64,000 nucleotides of DNA from Atlantibacter hermannii (GTDB taxonomy: Bacteria; Pseudomonadota; Gammaproteobacteria; Enterobacterales; Enterobacteriaceae), in assembly GCA_900635495.1 (NCBI GenBank), contig LR134136.1:2852001-2916000 (forward strand), given 5' to 3'. Position numbers and translations under genes: made by a program. The notes below the pieces were generated by a model, which worked only from the letters and a program-made list of their open reading frames with translations, searched no databases and was not told where the DNA came from. Shown here piece by piece: positions 55,336 to 64,000 of the stretch (its first letter is position 1; every line of letters starts with the position of its first letter).

Positions 55336-57780
55336 TGCGCCCACTGGCGGCGTAAACGCAGTCAGCTCCAGTGCAGGGCCGGTGTATTTCTCAGCCATGA
55401 CCAGTGCGGTATTGCCTGCGCAGCCATTCGCCAGACGCGAGGTCGGGATATCTTTGGTGAGCACGTTCGCCCCGCCGTTTTTACAAATCCCGGTGCCTGC
55501 ATAGTCCAGATCCGGCCATGCCCCTTCATGGATACATACCACGCCCTGCTTGATGCCATCGGTCACTTTCGCGCCGGTTAACACCTGGCCGCGGGCGTTC
55601 CAGACGCGCACCAAATCCCCATCGGCAATGCCGCGTTTTTTCGCATCTTCCGGGTGGATATAGAGCGGCTCGCGGTTAGCCACCGCATACTCTTTACGCA
55701 GCGAAGCATAGTTGAGCTGGCTGTGTAAACGGTGCGCCGGATGGGCAGTCAGCAGTTGCAGCTCGCCCTCTTTGGCGTTGCCTGCCCACTCGTCCGGCTC
55801 CAGCCAGCTCGGGTGCGCCGGGCAGTCCTTATAGTTAAAGCCTTCGATGGTTTTCGAATAGATCTCGATTTTGCCGCTCGGAGTGCCCAACGGGTTCATC
55901 ACCGGATCTTTGCGGAAATCCGCATAGCGAACATAGGCTTCTTCTTTCGGGTTTTTACGCATTTCGATCAGCTTGTTGGCTTCCCAGAATGCGGTGAACT
56001 GCGGCATATTGACGCGCTGCTGACGCGCGCCTTTCTGCGCCACTTCGTAAAACTCGCGCAGCCAGTCCATTTCGCTCTTGCCTTCGGTGTAAGCCGCTTT
56101 GCCGCCAGGTTTCAGCAGCTCCGCCATGTCCGCAAACACATCAAAGTCGTTACGCGCTTCGAACTGCGGCTCGATCGCTTTTTTCATCGGGACCAGATGT
56201 TGGTTACTGTAATCGCCGGTCATGGTTAAGTCGTTACGTTCAAACGACGTGGTGATCGGCAGAACGATATCCGCATGTTTGGCCGCCGCGGTCCAGTAGC
56301 ATTCGGAAATCACGATCATTTCCGGCTTCTGCCAGGCTTTCACCAGACGGTTGGTGTCCTGATGATGGGTGAAGTTGCCGCCGCCTGCCCACCAGATCAT
56401 GCGCAGATCCGGGAAAGTTTGCTCTTTACCGTTGTGCTGGTATTTGCCGCCGGGGTTTTCCAGTGCTTCAACAATACGCGCTACCGGGAAGGCTTCTACA
56501 GCATCAGATGTCGCCCAGTCGTTGCCTGCAGAAGAACCGCCGGCAATTTTCGCGGAAATCGCCGACAGCACGCCGCCGCTGCGGGTCGGGTTGCCGCCGT
56601 TGGAGTAATGGTAAGAGAAGCCAAAACCGCCGCCTTCGGTACCAATCTGACCGAGCATGGCCGCCAGCGTGACCAGCATCCAGTGACGCTGCTCGCCGTA
56701 TTGCTGACGCTGAATGCCCCAACCGGCCATCAGCATGGTTCTGTTTTTGGCAAAGATCTCTGCCAGAATTTCCATCTGCTTAGCTGGCACGCCGCAAATT
56801 TTCTCCGCCCAGGCTGGCGTTTTCGGCGTATTGTCGGTTTTACCGGTCAGATAGGCTTCGAACTCGCTGTAGCCGGTGGTGTATTTCTCAAGGAAGGCTT
56901 TATCGTGCAGGCCTTTCTCTACCAGCGCGGATGCGATACCCAGCATCATCGCAACGTCGGTACCCATATTCGGCGCGATCCACTGCGCTTTGTCGCCGAA
57001 GAAATCGATGGTTTCGGAACGAATCGGGTCAATTGCGATAACCGTTTTACCGGACGCTTTCAGCTTATTGAAATATTCCAGGCCCTGCTCATCGGTACTG
57101 CTCCAGGCGATTTTCAGGGTATTCAGCGGGTTCAGCCCCCACAATACCACCACCTGGCTGTGTTCCAGGACGACCGGCCAGACGGTCTGCTGTTCGTACA
57201 CTTCCACTGAACCCACAACGTGCGGCATGATCACCTGCGCTGCGCCGGTGGAGTAATCTCCGGTGTGACCGGTGTAACCGCCCGCCATGCTCATGTAACG
57301 CTGCAATAATGTCTGCGCTTTATGCAGCACGCCGCTGGAACGCCAGCCGTAGGAACCGGCAAACACGGAAGAAGGACCGTGTTCGGCACGGATACGCGCG
57401 TGTTGTTCGTGAATCAGCTTCATGGCGTCTTCCCAGGAGACACGCACAAACTCATCCTTGCCACGTTTGCCGTCCGGTTTGCCCGGCGCACTCAGGAAGC
57501 CTTTACGCACCATCGGATATTTAACGCGGCACGGGGTATGCGCCTGATCCGGTGCCGTGGTTTGCAGCGAGTTGGGAATGGTTTTTGCCAGCGCGCCGCG
57601 TGAAGAAACAATTTTGCCGTCTTTAACTTCGATGTACATCGCACCCCAGCGTCCGGCGGTCAAAATCGCATTGCCAGGCGCTTGTGCGGCCCAGGACTGC
57701 ATCGGGATCGCAGAGGTGATCATCATGGCGCCAGCGGAACCGCCAGCGTATTTAATAAAATTGCGTCGTGTAAGATTCAT
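55333..57780 (-). CDS. torZ: trimethylamine-N-oxide / biotin sulfoxide reductase TorZ
   Basis: Periplasmic molybdoenzyme reducing TMAO and related N- and S-oxides. The start at 57780 (MNLTRRNFIKYAGGSAGA) shows a Tat-type signal (TRRNFIK) ending SWAAQA. 815 residues. The molybdenum-ligand Ser is expected in TGHTGDYSTGAAQVI. It matches E. coli TorZ more closely than TorA. 28 bp downstream of its electron donor torY. Confidence 0.93.
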   Translation of the reverse strand: MNLTRRNFIKYAGGSAGAMMITSAIPMQSWAAQAPGNAILTAGRWGAMYIEVKDGKIVSSRGALAKTIPNSLQTTAPDQAHTPCRVKYPMVRKGFLSAPGKPDGKRGKDEFVRVSWEDAMKLIHEQHARIRAEHGPSSVFAGSYGWRSSGVLHKAQTLLQRYMSMAGGYTGHTGDYSTGAAQVIMPHVVGSVEVYEQQTVWPVVLEHSQVVVLWGLNPLNTLKIAWSSTDEQGLEYFNKLKASGKTVIAIDPIRSETIDFFGDKAQWIAPNMGTDVAMMLGIASALVEKGLHDKAFLEKYTTGYSEFEAYLTGKTDNTPKTPAWAEKICGVPAKQMEILAEIFAKNRTMLMAGWGIQRQQYGEQRHWMLVTLAAMLGQIGTEGGGFGFSYHYSNGGNPTRSGGVLSAISAKIAGGSSAGNDWATSDAVEAFPVARIVEALENPGGKYQHNGKEQTFPDLRMIWWAGGGNFTHHQDTNRLVKAWQKPEMIVISECYWTAAAKHADIVLPITTSFERNDLTMTGDYSNQHLVPMKKAIEPQFEARNDFDVFADMAELLKPGGKAAYTEGKSEMDWLREFYEVAQKGARQQRVNMPQFTAFWEANKLIEMRKNPKEEAYVRYADFRKDPVMNPLGTPSGKIEIYSKTIEGFNYKDCPAHPSWLEPDEWAGNAKEGELQLLTAHPAHRLHSQLNYASLRKEYAVANREPLYIHPEDAKKRGIADGDLVRVWNARGQVLTGAKVTDGIKQGVVCIHEGAWPDLDYAGTGICKNGGANVLTKDIPTSRLANGCAGNTALVMAEKYTGPALELTAFTPPVGA

Positions 57781-57808
57781 AGGTTCTCCTTTATTAATCC
57801 TTGTTTTG

Positions 57809-58910
57809 TTATTCCCTGGTGGCAATGTCTTTGGCGTGGTACTGGAACCAGCGCGTCAGGATATCTAAATCCTCAGCGCTGATATCAGTACGCGCGCCCA
57901 TCCCTTTGGCTACGGAAGGCCAGGCGTTTACGGTGTAATGCTCAGATGAAATCGGGGCGTGACAGCCGGAGCAATACGCCTGGTCAAGGGTTTTGGCGTA
58001 GTTCCAAATTTCGTCAGGTTTGCTGAGGGCGGGTTCCGCCAACGGCGCACGCAGTGACACATTGCGCCAGACGTTTCCGTAAGGATCTTTTTCCCAGTCG
58101 CTGGTCGCTTTCACCGCTTTTTTTCCTTCATCGGTCAGCGGTGGCGAGCACCAGGCGCTGGCCGGCGGCCAGATAAATAACCTGTTCCGCGCCCTGCATT
58201 TGGCTGCCGGTGATCTCCACTTCACGGGCATCGCCGGATTTACCCACCACGTTCAGTTTGGTGGCCGGATACACGTTGCCCAGATTGCCCAACGGCGCAG
58301 GCGCAACCGGATAAACTTCTTTCGCATCAGCAGGCGTCTGGCGGGCATGTTCGAGCAACGCGTCATGCGCTTTGCTGTCAATGGTAATTTCCGGCGGGAA
58401 GTGCGCGATGCCTTTGTGGCAATCAATACAGGTCTGTTTTTCTTTGATGCCCAGGGCATGCATTTTCTGTGCATCCGCGCTCTGCTTTTGCAGATCCATC
58501 GCATCAAACTGGTGGCAGGAACGGCAGGTCGCGGAGTCGTTCGCTTTCATCTGATCCCAGACGGTTTGCGCCATCTCAAGGCGGTGCTGCTCAAATTTTT
58601 CCGGGGTATCAATCTTTCCGGTGACGAACTCGTGATAAATATCTTTGCTCGCACGTATTTTGGTGATCAGATAGTCCATGCCGGACTGCGGGATGTGGCA
58701 ATCATGGCACTCGGCACGAATGCCTTTCTGGTTCATAAAGTGCGCCGAACCCTGATACTCTTCATAAGGCGCTTGCATGGTGTGGCAGGAAAGACAAAAC
58801 GCGGTATCCGACGTTTTGTGCATCACCCACATTGAAGACAACGCTAAAGCTCCACCCAATAAAATGCCGACAAACACCAGCCCGGCGATCCATTTCCATT
58901 TTTTGTTCAT
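57809..58910 (-). pseudogene. torY: pentahaem c-type cytochrome TorY, one extra base
   Basis: NapC/NirT-type membrane-anchored cytochrome passing quinol electrons to TorZ. The start at 58910 (MNKKWKWIAGLVFVGILLG). Haem sites CLSCH, CHDCH, CRSCH and CIDCH lie in the NapC domain; a fifth, CSGCH, is in the C-terminal domain. The frame is lost at GG 58140-58141; with one G, QRLVLATLTDEGKKAVK is restored. The corrected length is 366 residues, identical to E. coli TorY. Probably a sequencing error. Confidence 0.93.
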
Positions 58911-59164
58911 ACCTTGCCCTGCAATTAATCCATCTTGTGTGTAATTTTGTGCAAGGTATTTTGAGGTATGTAGAAATATGAATAATTGATGTAACACAAA
59001 AGTGGTATTAACCAGAAAGAGTTAAACGTGCTTTTGATCGACTTTCGGCAAGAATTTGTTTAAGAAACGCCCCTAACTGCCTGTTCGCACTGGAGTTCCT
59101 TAATCATCGCTATATATATAAATATACAACGATTAATAAAACGCCACCCCCGGAATTATAAAAA

Positions 59165-59193
59165 AATAAACCGGCATTTCAGGCCGGTTTATT
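59165..59193 (-). terminator. rho-independent terminator after yecA
   Basis: AATAAACCGGC-CTGAAAT-GCCGGTTTATT read on the minus strand, followed by TTTTTATAA. Confidence 0.82.
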
Positions 59194-59199
59194 GGTGTC

Positions 59200-59868
59200 T
59201 CAATGTAAACAGCAGTTTTTATATTTTTTCCCGCTGCCGCACGGACAGGGATCATTACGCCCGACTTTCGCCTCAGCAATATAAGGCGCTGGCGCATCGG
59301 GTTCCGGGAGTTGATGTTCAGACCAGTATTCATACAGGCTTAATGCCGCCAGGCGAATATCATCAATACTGCGCTGATACTCTTCCGGCGTCATTTTCTC
59401 GAGGGTGGAAAGATTCTCTTCACGCCCATGCAGCGCGATGGATTCCAGCGACATGCGATGAGATTCCGGCAGTGTTGACCAGTCGGACAGCGCCGCGCCA
59501 CGCAGGTAGCCATAGCACCAGTCTTCCACCACGATATACGCGTCGTCTTCCACGTCCTGTTCGCCAAACAGCGGCTCAAACTGGTCGGGATAGGCGCTCA
59601 GGCGATCCTCCACATCTTCCAGATGCTGAAAGACCAGCGTCATAAAGCGTTCCATTTCGCGCTCATTCTGCCATTTCGGCACGTAATCCGCCCCGCCCCA
59701 GACAGCCACCAGCCATTCGCTGGGTTCCGGCATTGACGGACCGGATAACAGCGCGGTCAGCATGCCGTCCAGCTCGGATACATCCACCACCGATCGTTCG
59801 CTGGCATATTTCGCTAATATTTCATCAAGCCATTCCAGCTCTTTTTCGTTCAGTGGTCCCTGATTCAT
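59200..59868 (-). CDS. yecA: UPF0149 / SEC-C protein YecA
   Basis: 222 residues. The N-terminal YgfB/UPF0149-like helical domain is followed by a C-terminal SEC-C zinc motif, CPCGSGKKYKNCCLH, like the SecA tail. In E. coli YecA binds ribosomes through this metal-binding domain. It normally adjoins tyrP; here torYZ lies between. Confidence 0.95.
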   Translation of the reverse strand: MNQGPLNEKELEWLDEILAKYASERSVVDVSELDGMLTALLSGPSMPEPSEWLVAVWGGADYVPKWQNEREMERFMTLVFQHLEDVEDRLSAYPDQFEPLFGEQDVEDDAYIVVEDWCYGYLRGAALSDWSTLPESHRMSLESIALHGREENLSTLEKMTPEEYQRSIDDIRLAALSLYEYWSEHQLPEPDAPAPYIAEAKVGRNDPCPCGSGKKYKNCCLH

Positions 59869-59971
59869 TGGGTCGCCTCCTTTGGCGTCACGTTACCCAC
59901 AAATTACCCATAATCTGTGCGGCATGTTGCAGCCAATTATAACGTGATTTCAGCCTGAACCGGGAAACGGA

Positions 59972-60911
59972 TTAGCGCTGGCGCTGCGCCAGAAGTGCGA
60001 TATCCGCAGGCGTCGTGCGGCAACACCCGCCGATCAGACGCGCCCCGGCGCAAAGCCAGTCATCAAGATACCCGTCAAGGCTGTCGCACGTCTGCCCGCC
60101 AGCCGTCCAGCATTTGGTCTGCGCATCGTAGGTTTCACCGGAATTGGGATAGACAACCAGCGGAAGCGTGGTCATGCCGTGGAGGGGTTTGCAAGGCGGC
60201 AGTCGCCTGTTCCGGCGCGATGCAGTTAACGCCAATAGCCAGAACCTGGTCGTGCCCGTCCAGCAGCGCCACGACATCCTCAAGCGGAGTGCCGTCACTG
60301 AGATGATGGCTGTCGTGCAGCGTAAAAGAAAACCAGGCAGTCGTGTCAGGACATTCAGCCAGTAATGCAACGAGCGCCCGCGTCTCGGCAAACGGAAGGC
60401 AGCGTTTCACAGGCCAGCAGGTCAACCCCCGCCTCCACCAGCGCTGCCATACGTGGGCGATGAAAATCGCAATACGCCGCCTGGCTCAGGGTATAGTCGC
60501 CGCGATACTCCGATCCATCCGCCAGATACGCGCCGTAAGGCCCCACGGAGCCCGCAATCAACAGCGCGCCGCTATCGGGACGCTCAGCCAGAAAGTCCGT
60601 TCTCGCCCGTTGCGCCAGTTTCAACGCTTTGTTTTAATCAGCGCGGTGGCCTGAGCTTCATTCATGCCTCTGGCGGCAAAACCTGCGGGCGTCGCCTGGT
60701 AGCTGGCGGTGACGGCGCACTGCGCCCCGGCGCGGAAATAATCGAGATGAACCTGATAAACAGACTCTGGATTTTCAAGTAGCACTTTGGCGGACCAGAG
60801 CGTGTCATTGAGGTCGCACCCCCGCGCTTCCAGCTCCGTCGCCAGCGCGCCGTCGAGGACGATAAACGGTGATTGCGCCAGTAAAGGCAGTAACGGATTG
60901 TTCAGCGGCAT
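59972..60911 (-). pseudogene. mmuM: homocysteine S-methyltransferase MmuM, three single-base indels
   Basis: Zinc-dependent methyltransferase making methionine from homocysteine and S-methylmethionine. Starts MPLNNPLLPLLAQSPFIVLD at 60911. Zinc ligands are in GVNCIAPEQ and IGGCCRTTPADIA. The frame is lost in TTTT 60632-60635 (one base missing), GG 60394-60395 (one extra) and GGGG 60184-60187 (one extra). Correction gives 312 residues against 310 in E. coli, with no other stop. The usual partner permease mmuP is not adjacent. Probably sequencing errors. Confidence 0.9.
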
Positions 60912-61015
60912 TCAGATCCTCCCGGCAAGTTAACGGCTAACGTGGTTTATCGCGGCCCGGGGTAATCAGAAACGGCCCCGTTGACCACCAGTCTGAGTCT
61001 ACCCCGTGCGCGGGA

Positions 61016-61049
61016 GGGGTTCACGCGCTGAACCGGTTGTGGGGTTCAC
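61016..61049. promoter_or_regulatory. repeat-containing candidate upstream activator site for eat-eutB
   Basis: GGTTCA-CGCGC-TGAACC is a perfect 6-bp inverted repeat at 61018-61034, and GGGGTTCAC recurs at 61041-61049. It lies about 210-240 bp upstream of a sigma-54 promoter, a normal distance for an enhancer-binding protein. No other feature is recognised in the 399-bp mmuM-eat gap besides that promoter. Confidence 0.4.
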
Positions 61050-61254
61050 AATAACCGTCAAAATTGGTCGCCAGGCCATGATGATTTCCTCCTTTTTTAT
61101 GAACATAGCGCGCTGGCGTCTCGCTGACTGTCAGGAAAAAGTCGCAATCGGCTTTTCACCGAACTGGTGCATTCGGGGGGAGGAAATGGCGCATTTTCGC
61201 GCAGATGAAGTTACCCGCCCCTCTGCAAGCGGCATACATTCGCGGTTTTGATCT

Positions 61255-61272
61255 CTGGTACGGCCTTTGCAA
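61255..61272 (+). promoter_or_regulatory. sigma-54 (RpoN) promoter of eat-eutB
   Basis: CTGGTACGGCCTTTGCAA matches YTGGCACGRNNNTTGCW with one mismatch. GG (61257-61258) and GC (61269-61270) have the exact -24/-12 spacing. It is about 40 bp upstream of eat. Confidence 0.72.
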
Positions 61273-61310
61273 TACCTTTTCCGGGTTTTTCCATTCTGGC
61301 GAGGTAAGGT

Positions 61311-62703
61311 ATGGCAAGCGTAACCGAACAACCAACAACACTAAAACGCACGCTGGGCAGTTTCCGTTTATGGGGGATTGCCGTCGGGCTGGTGATTTCA
61401 GGCGAGTATTTTGGCTGGAGTTATGGCTGGTCCCAGGCAGGCACCATGGGCTTTTTGATCGTGGCGCTGGCCATCGCCGCCATGTATTGCGCCTTTATCT
61501 TTAGTTTTACCGAACTCACAACGGCCATTCCCCATGCGGGCGGGCCTTTTGCGTATGCCTATCGGGCCTTCGGGCCGACCGGCGGATTTATCGCCGGGTT
61601 TGCCACCCTCATTGAGTTCGTCTTTTGCGCCGCCTGCCATCGCCATGGCGATTGGCGCGTATCTCAATGTGCAGTTTCCGGCTCTCGACCCTAAATGGGT
61701 CGCCTGCGGCGCCTATCTTATTTTTATGAGTCTCAATATTCTCGGAGTGGGCATCGCCGCGACGTTTGAATTAATCGTCACGCTGTTAGCGATTTTCGAA
61801 CTGTTGGTCTTTATGGGTGTCGTCGCGCCAGGTTTCTCGTGGGACAACTTTACCGCTAACGGCTGGGCAGGTGCGGAGAGTTTCAGCAATCTGGCGCTGC
61901 CGGGGATGTTCGCCGCCATTCCGTTTGCCATCTGGTTTTTCCTCGCGATTGGAGGGCGCTTCGATGGCGGCAGAAGAGGCCCGTGACCCGCAGCGCACCA
62001 TTCCCCGCGCCCTTGGCGGCGGTATTCTGACATTAACGGTATTGGCGGTGGGGCGTGATGATTTTTGCGGGCGGTGTCGGCGACTGGCGAACGCTGGCCA
62101 ATATCAACGATCCCCTGCCGCAGGCGATGAAGGTAGTCGTAGGCGGAAGCAGCGGCTGGCTGCATATGCTGGTCTGGCTTGGTCTGTTCGGGCTGGTGGC
62201 GTCGTTTCACGGGATCATTATGGGTTATTCGCGCCAGATTTTTCCCTTGCCCGCGCAGGCTTCCTCCCCGCTTCGCTGGCGAAAGTGAATCGTCGCACCC
62301 GTACCCCGCATCTGGCGATCCTCGCAGGCGGCGTGGTGGGTATCGCCGCCATCTTCTCTGACTCGCTGATCACCATCAGCGGCATGCCGTTAACAGGCGT
62401 GCATCGTCACCATGTCGGTATTTGGCGCTATTGTTATGTATATCGTCTCCATGCTGGCGCTGTTTAAACTCCGCCGCAGCGAGCCGAATCTTATCCGCCC
62501 GTTTAAGGCACCGCTTTTTCCGGTCGCACCGGCCCTTTGCGCTGGGGATGGCGGTGTTGTGTCTGGCGGCGATGGTTTACTACAACACGGTGCTGGCGCT
62601 GATTTTTGCCGCCATGATGCTGGCGGGCTATGTGTGGTTCCGCCTCTCTGCGCCGGCTCGTCAACGTGCAGCGCTCGATCCGCAGCTACGGGCGCTGTCG
62701 TAA
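61311..62703 (+). pseudogene. eat: ethanolamine permease Eat, six single-base indels
   Basis: Amino acid/polyamine/organocation superfamily permease of the ethanolamine type. The start at 61311 (MASVTEQPTTLKRTLGSFRL) follows GAGGTAAGGT. Visible segments include SGEYFGWSYGWSQAGTMGF and ELTTAIPHAGGPFAYAYRAF. The frame changes at 61623-61626 (+1 T), 61951-61952 (+1 G), 62050-62053 (+1 G), about 62239-62246 (-1), 62396-62397 (+1 G) and 62533-62535 (+1 C). Correction gives one continuous protein of about 462 residues ending DPQLRALS. The density is high, but no substitution stop is seen, so errors remain likely. Confidence 0.85.
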
Positions 62704-62713
62704 GGAGAAACGC

Positions 62714-64000
62714 ATGTATCGCACCACACTGGCGCACCGGGTCTACCGGTTCGCCAGCTTAAAAGAGGTGATGGCGAAAGCGACCCCTGCCCGCTCAGGC
62801 GACTGCCTGGCGGGCGTGGCGGCAGATAGTGCGGAGGAGCGGATGGCGGCGAAAATGGCGCTTGCCGATATCCCATTGCGCGATCTGTTATCGTCCCCCC
62901 TTATTCCTTATGAGAACGATGAAGTCACACGGCTGATTATCGACACCCACGACGCCGACGCCTTTTCACCCATCAGCCATTTGACAGTGGGCGACTTTCG
63001 CGACTGGCTACTGGGTGATGCCGCAGACAGCGAAACGCTATCCCGGATTGCCCGTGGGATCACGCCGGAAATGGCGGCAGCGGTGGAGTAAAATTATGCG
63101 CAACCAGGATTTGATTCTGGTGGCCAGCAAATGCCGGGTCGTGACGCGTTTTCGTAACACCATCGGCTTACCGGGGCATTTAAGCGTGCGCCTGCAACCC
63201 AATCACCCGACCGATGACACCCGCGGCATCGCCGCCAGCATGCTTGATGGATTGCTTTATGGCGCAGGCGATGCGGTGGTAGGGATCAATCCTGCCAGCG
63301 ACAGCCTGCCGGTGCTTGATCGGCTCAATCACATGATGGACGACATCATCCAGCGCTTCGCCATTCCTGCGCAGTCCTGCGTGTTAACCCATGTGACCAA
63401 TACGCTCCAGTTGATTGAGCGCGGTTCCCCGGTTGACCTGGTGTTTCAGTCAGTAGCCGGGACGGAAGCCGCTAACCGGGGGTTTGGTATTTCACTCTCG
63501 CTGTTGGCCGAAGCGCATGAGGCGGCGCTGTCGTTAAAACGCGGAACGCTGGGCAATAATGTGATGTATTTCGAAACCGGCCAGGGCAGTTGCCTGTCGG
63601 CCAACGCGCATCACGGTGTTGATCAGCAAACCTGCGAGGCGCGTGCGTATGCAGTAGCGCGCCATTTCGATCCGCTTCTGGTGAATACTGTTGTCGGATT
63701 TATAGGCCCGGAATATCTGTATGACGGCAAGCAGATCATTCGCGCCGGACTGGAAGATCATTTCTGCGGCAAGTTAATGGGCCTGCCGCTGGGATGCGAC
63801 GTCTGTTACACCAATCACGCCGAGGCGGATCAGGATGATATGGACACGCTGTTGACGCTGCTGTGCAACGCCGGGCTGACGTTTCTGATTGGCGTGCCGG
63901 GCGCAGATGACATCATGCTGAATTACCAAAGCACTTCGTTCCATGATGCCCTTTACGCGCGCCGTCTGCTGGGGCTGAAACACGCCCCGGAATTTGCTCA
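62714..64000 (+). pseudogene. eutB: ethanolamine ammonia-lyase large subunit EutB, one extra base, 3' end off window
   Basis: B12-dependent enzyme converting ethanolamine to acetaldehyde and ammonia, with EutC as partner. ATG at 62714 after AAGGAGAAACGC. The first 125 residues (RSGDCLAGVAADSAEERMAA) end at a TAA caused by an extra T near 63089; without it AAAVEKIMRNQDLILVASKC continues. The rest is open to the window edge and carries FETGQGSCLSANAHHG and the almost invariant VNTVVGFIGPEYLYDGKQII. About 428 of about 455 residues are present. It is clearly diverged from the shell-associated enteric EutB. Confidence 0.9.

Noticed and set aside
56275..57210. 311-codon open frame on the plus strand
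   Set aside because: Antisense to the intact torZ coding sequence and without any recognisable domain.
61006..61251. 81-codon open frame in the mmuM-eat gap
   Set aside because: No ribosome-binding site, no recognisable motif, and it overlaps the likely control region of eat.
1..64000. Mobile elements, prophage or CRISPR
   Set aside because: No transposase, integrase or phage structural genes, no regularly spaced repeats; the only tandem repeat is the short one beside torZ.

Overview
This window is ordinary chromosome from a member of the Enterobacteriaceae. Gene order and protein sequences closely follow Escherichia coli and Salmonella, with differences that fit the Enterobacter, Kosakonia or Leclercia side of the family; the genus cannot be fixed from the window alone. 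There are no insertion sequences, prophage genes, CRISPR arrays or rRNA genes. One tRNA gene is present.

Layout. 1-11.1 kb: the flagellar flg cluster, flgLKJIHGFEDCB on the minus strand and flgA, flgM, flgN on the plus strand, with two clear sigma-28 promoters. 11.4-17.0 kb: a tightly overlapping six-gene lipid-metabolism operon related to E. coli ynbABCD, inserted between flgN and murJ. 17.0-31.8 kb: murJ, mviM, yceH, rimJ, mdtH, grxB, yceB, pyrC, dinI, bssS, solA, yceJ, yceI, trhO, lpxL, msyB, yceK. 31.9-39.8 kb: osmoregulated periplasmic glucan genes opgH, opgG, opgC, then clsC, ymdB and a ymdA-like gene. 39.9-44.4 kb: both curli operons, csgBAC and csgDEFG, around a 770-bp control region. 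44.4-50.2 kb: ycdZ, ycdY, ycdX, ghrA, tRNA-Ser(GGA) and a YdeP-type molybdoprotein. 50.5-59.9 kb: yecJ, the 27-residue azuC, an RpiB-like isomerase, yecR, ftnA, yecH, tyrP, torZ, torY, yecA. 60.0-64.0 kb: mmuM and the start of an ethanolamine operon (eat, eutB) that carries a good sigma-54 promoter and no shell-protein genes in view.

Functional themes are the cell surface and envelope (flagella, curli, glucans, lipid A, cardiolipin, lipid II flipping and the ynb-type lipid module) and anaerobic or nitrogen physiology (TMAO reductase, ferritin, ethanolamine use).

The main caution is sequence quality. Eighteen conserved genes are interrupted by about 29 single-base indels, most of them one extra base in a short homopolymer. 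Removing or adding that one base restores a full-length family protein in every case. The set includes murJ, which is essential in E. coli, as well as pyrC and lpxL, so most of these are probably sequencing or assembly errors. They are entered as type pseudogene because the frame as given is broken, but each entry says what the intact gene would be. The best candidates for new biology are the ynb-type operon, the sigma-54 eat-eutB operon and the isomerase inserted beside azuC.
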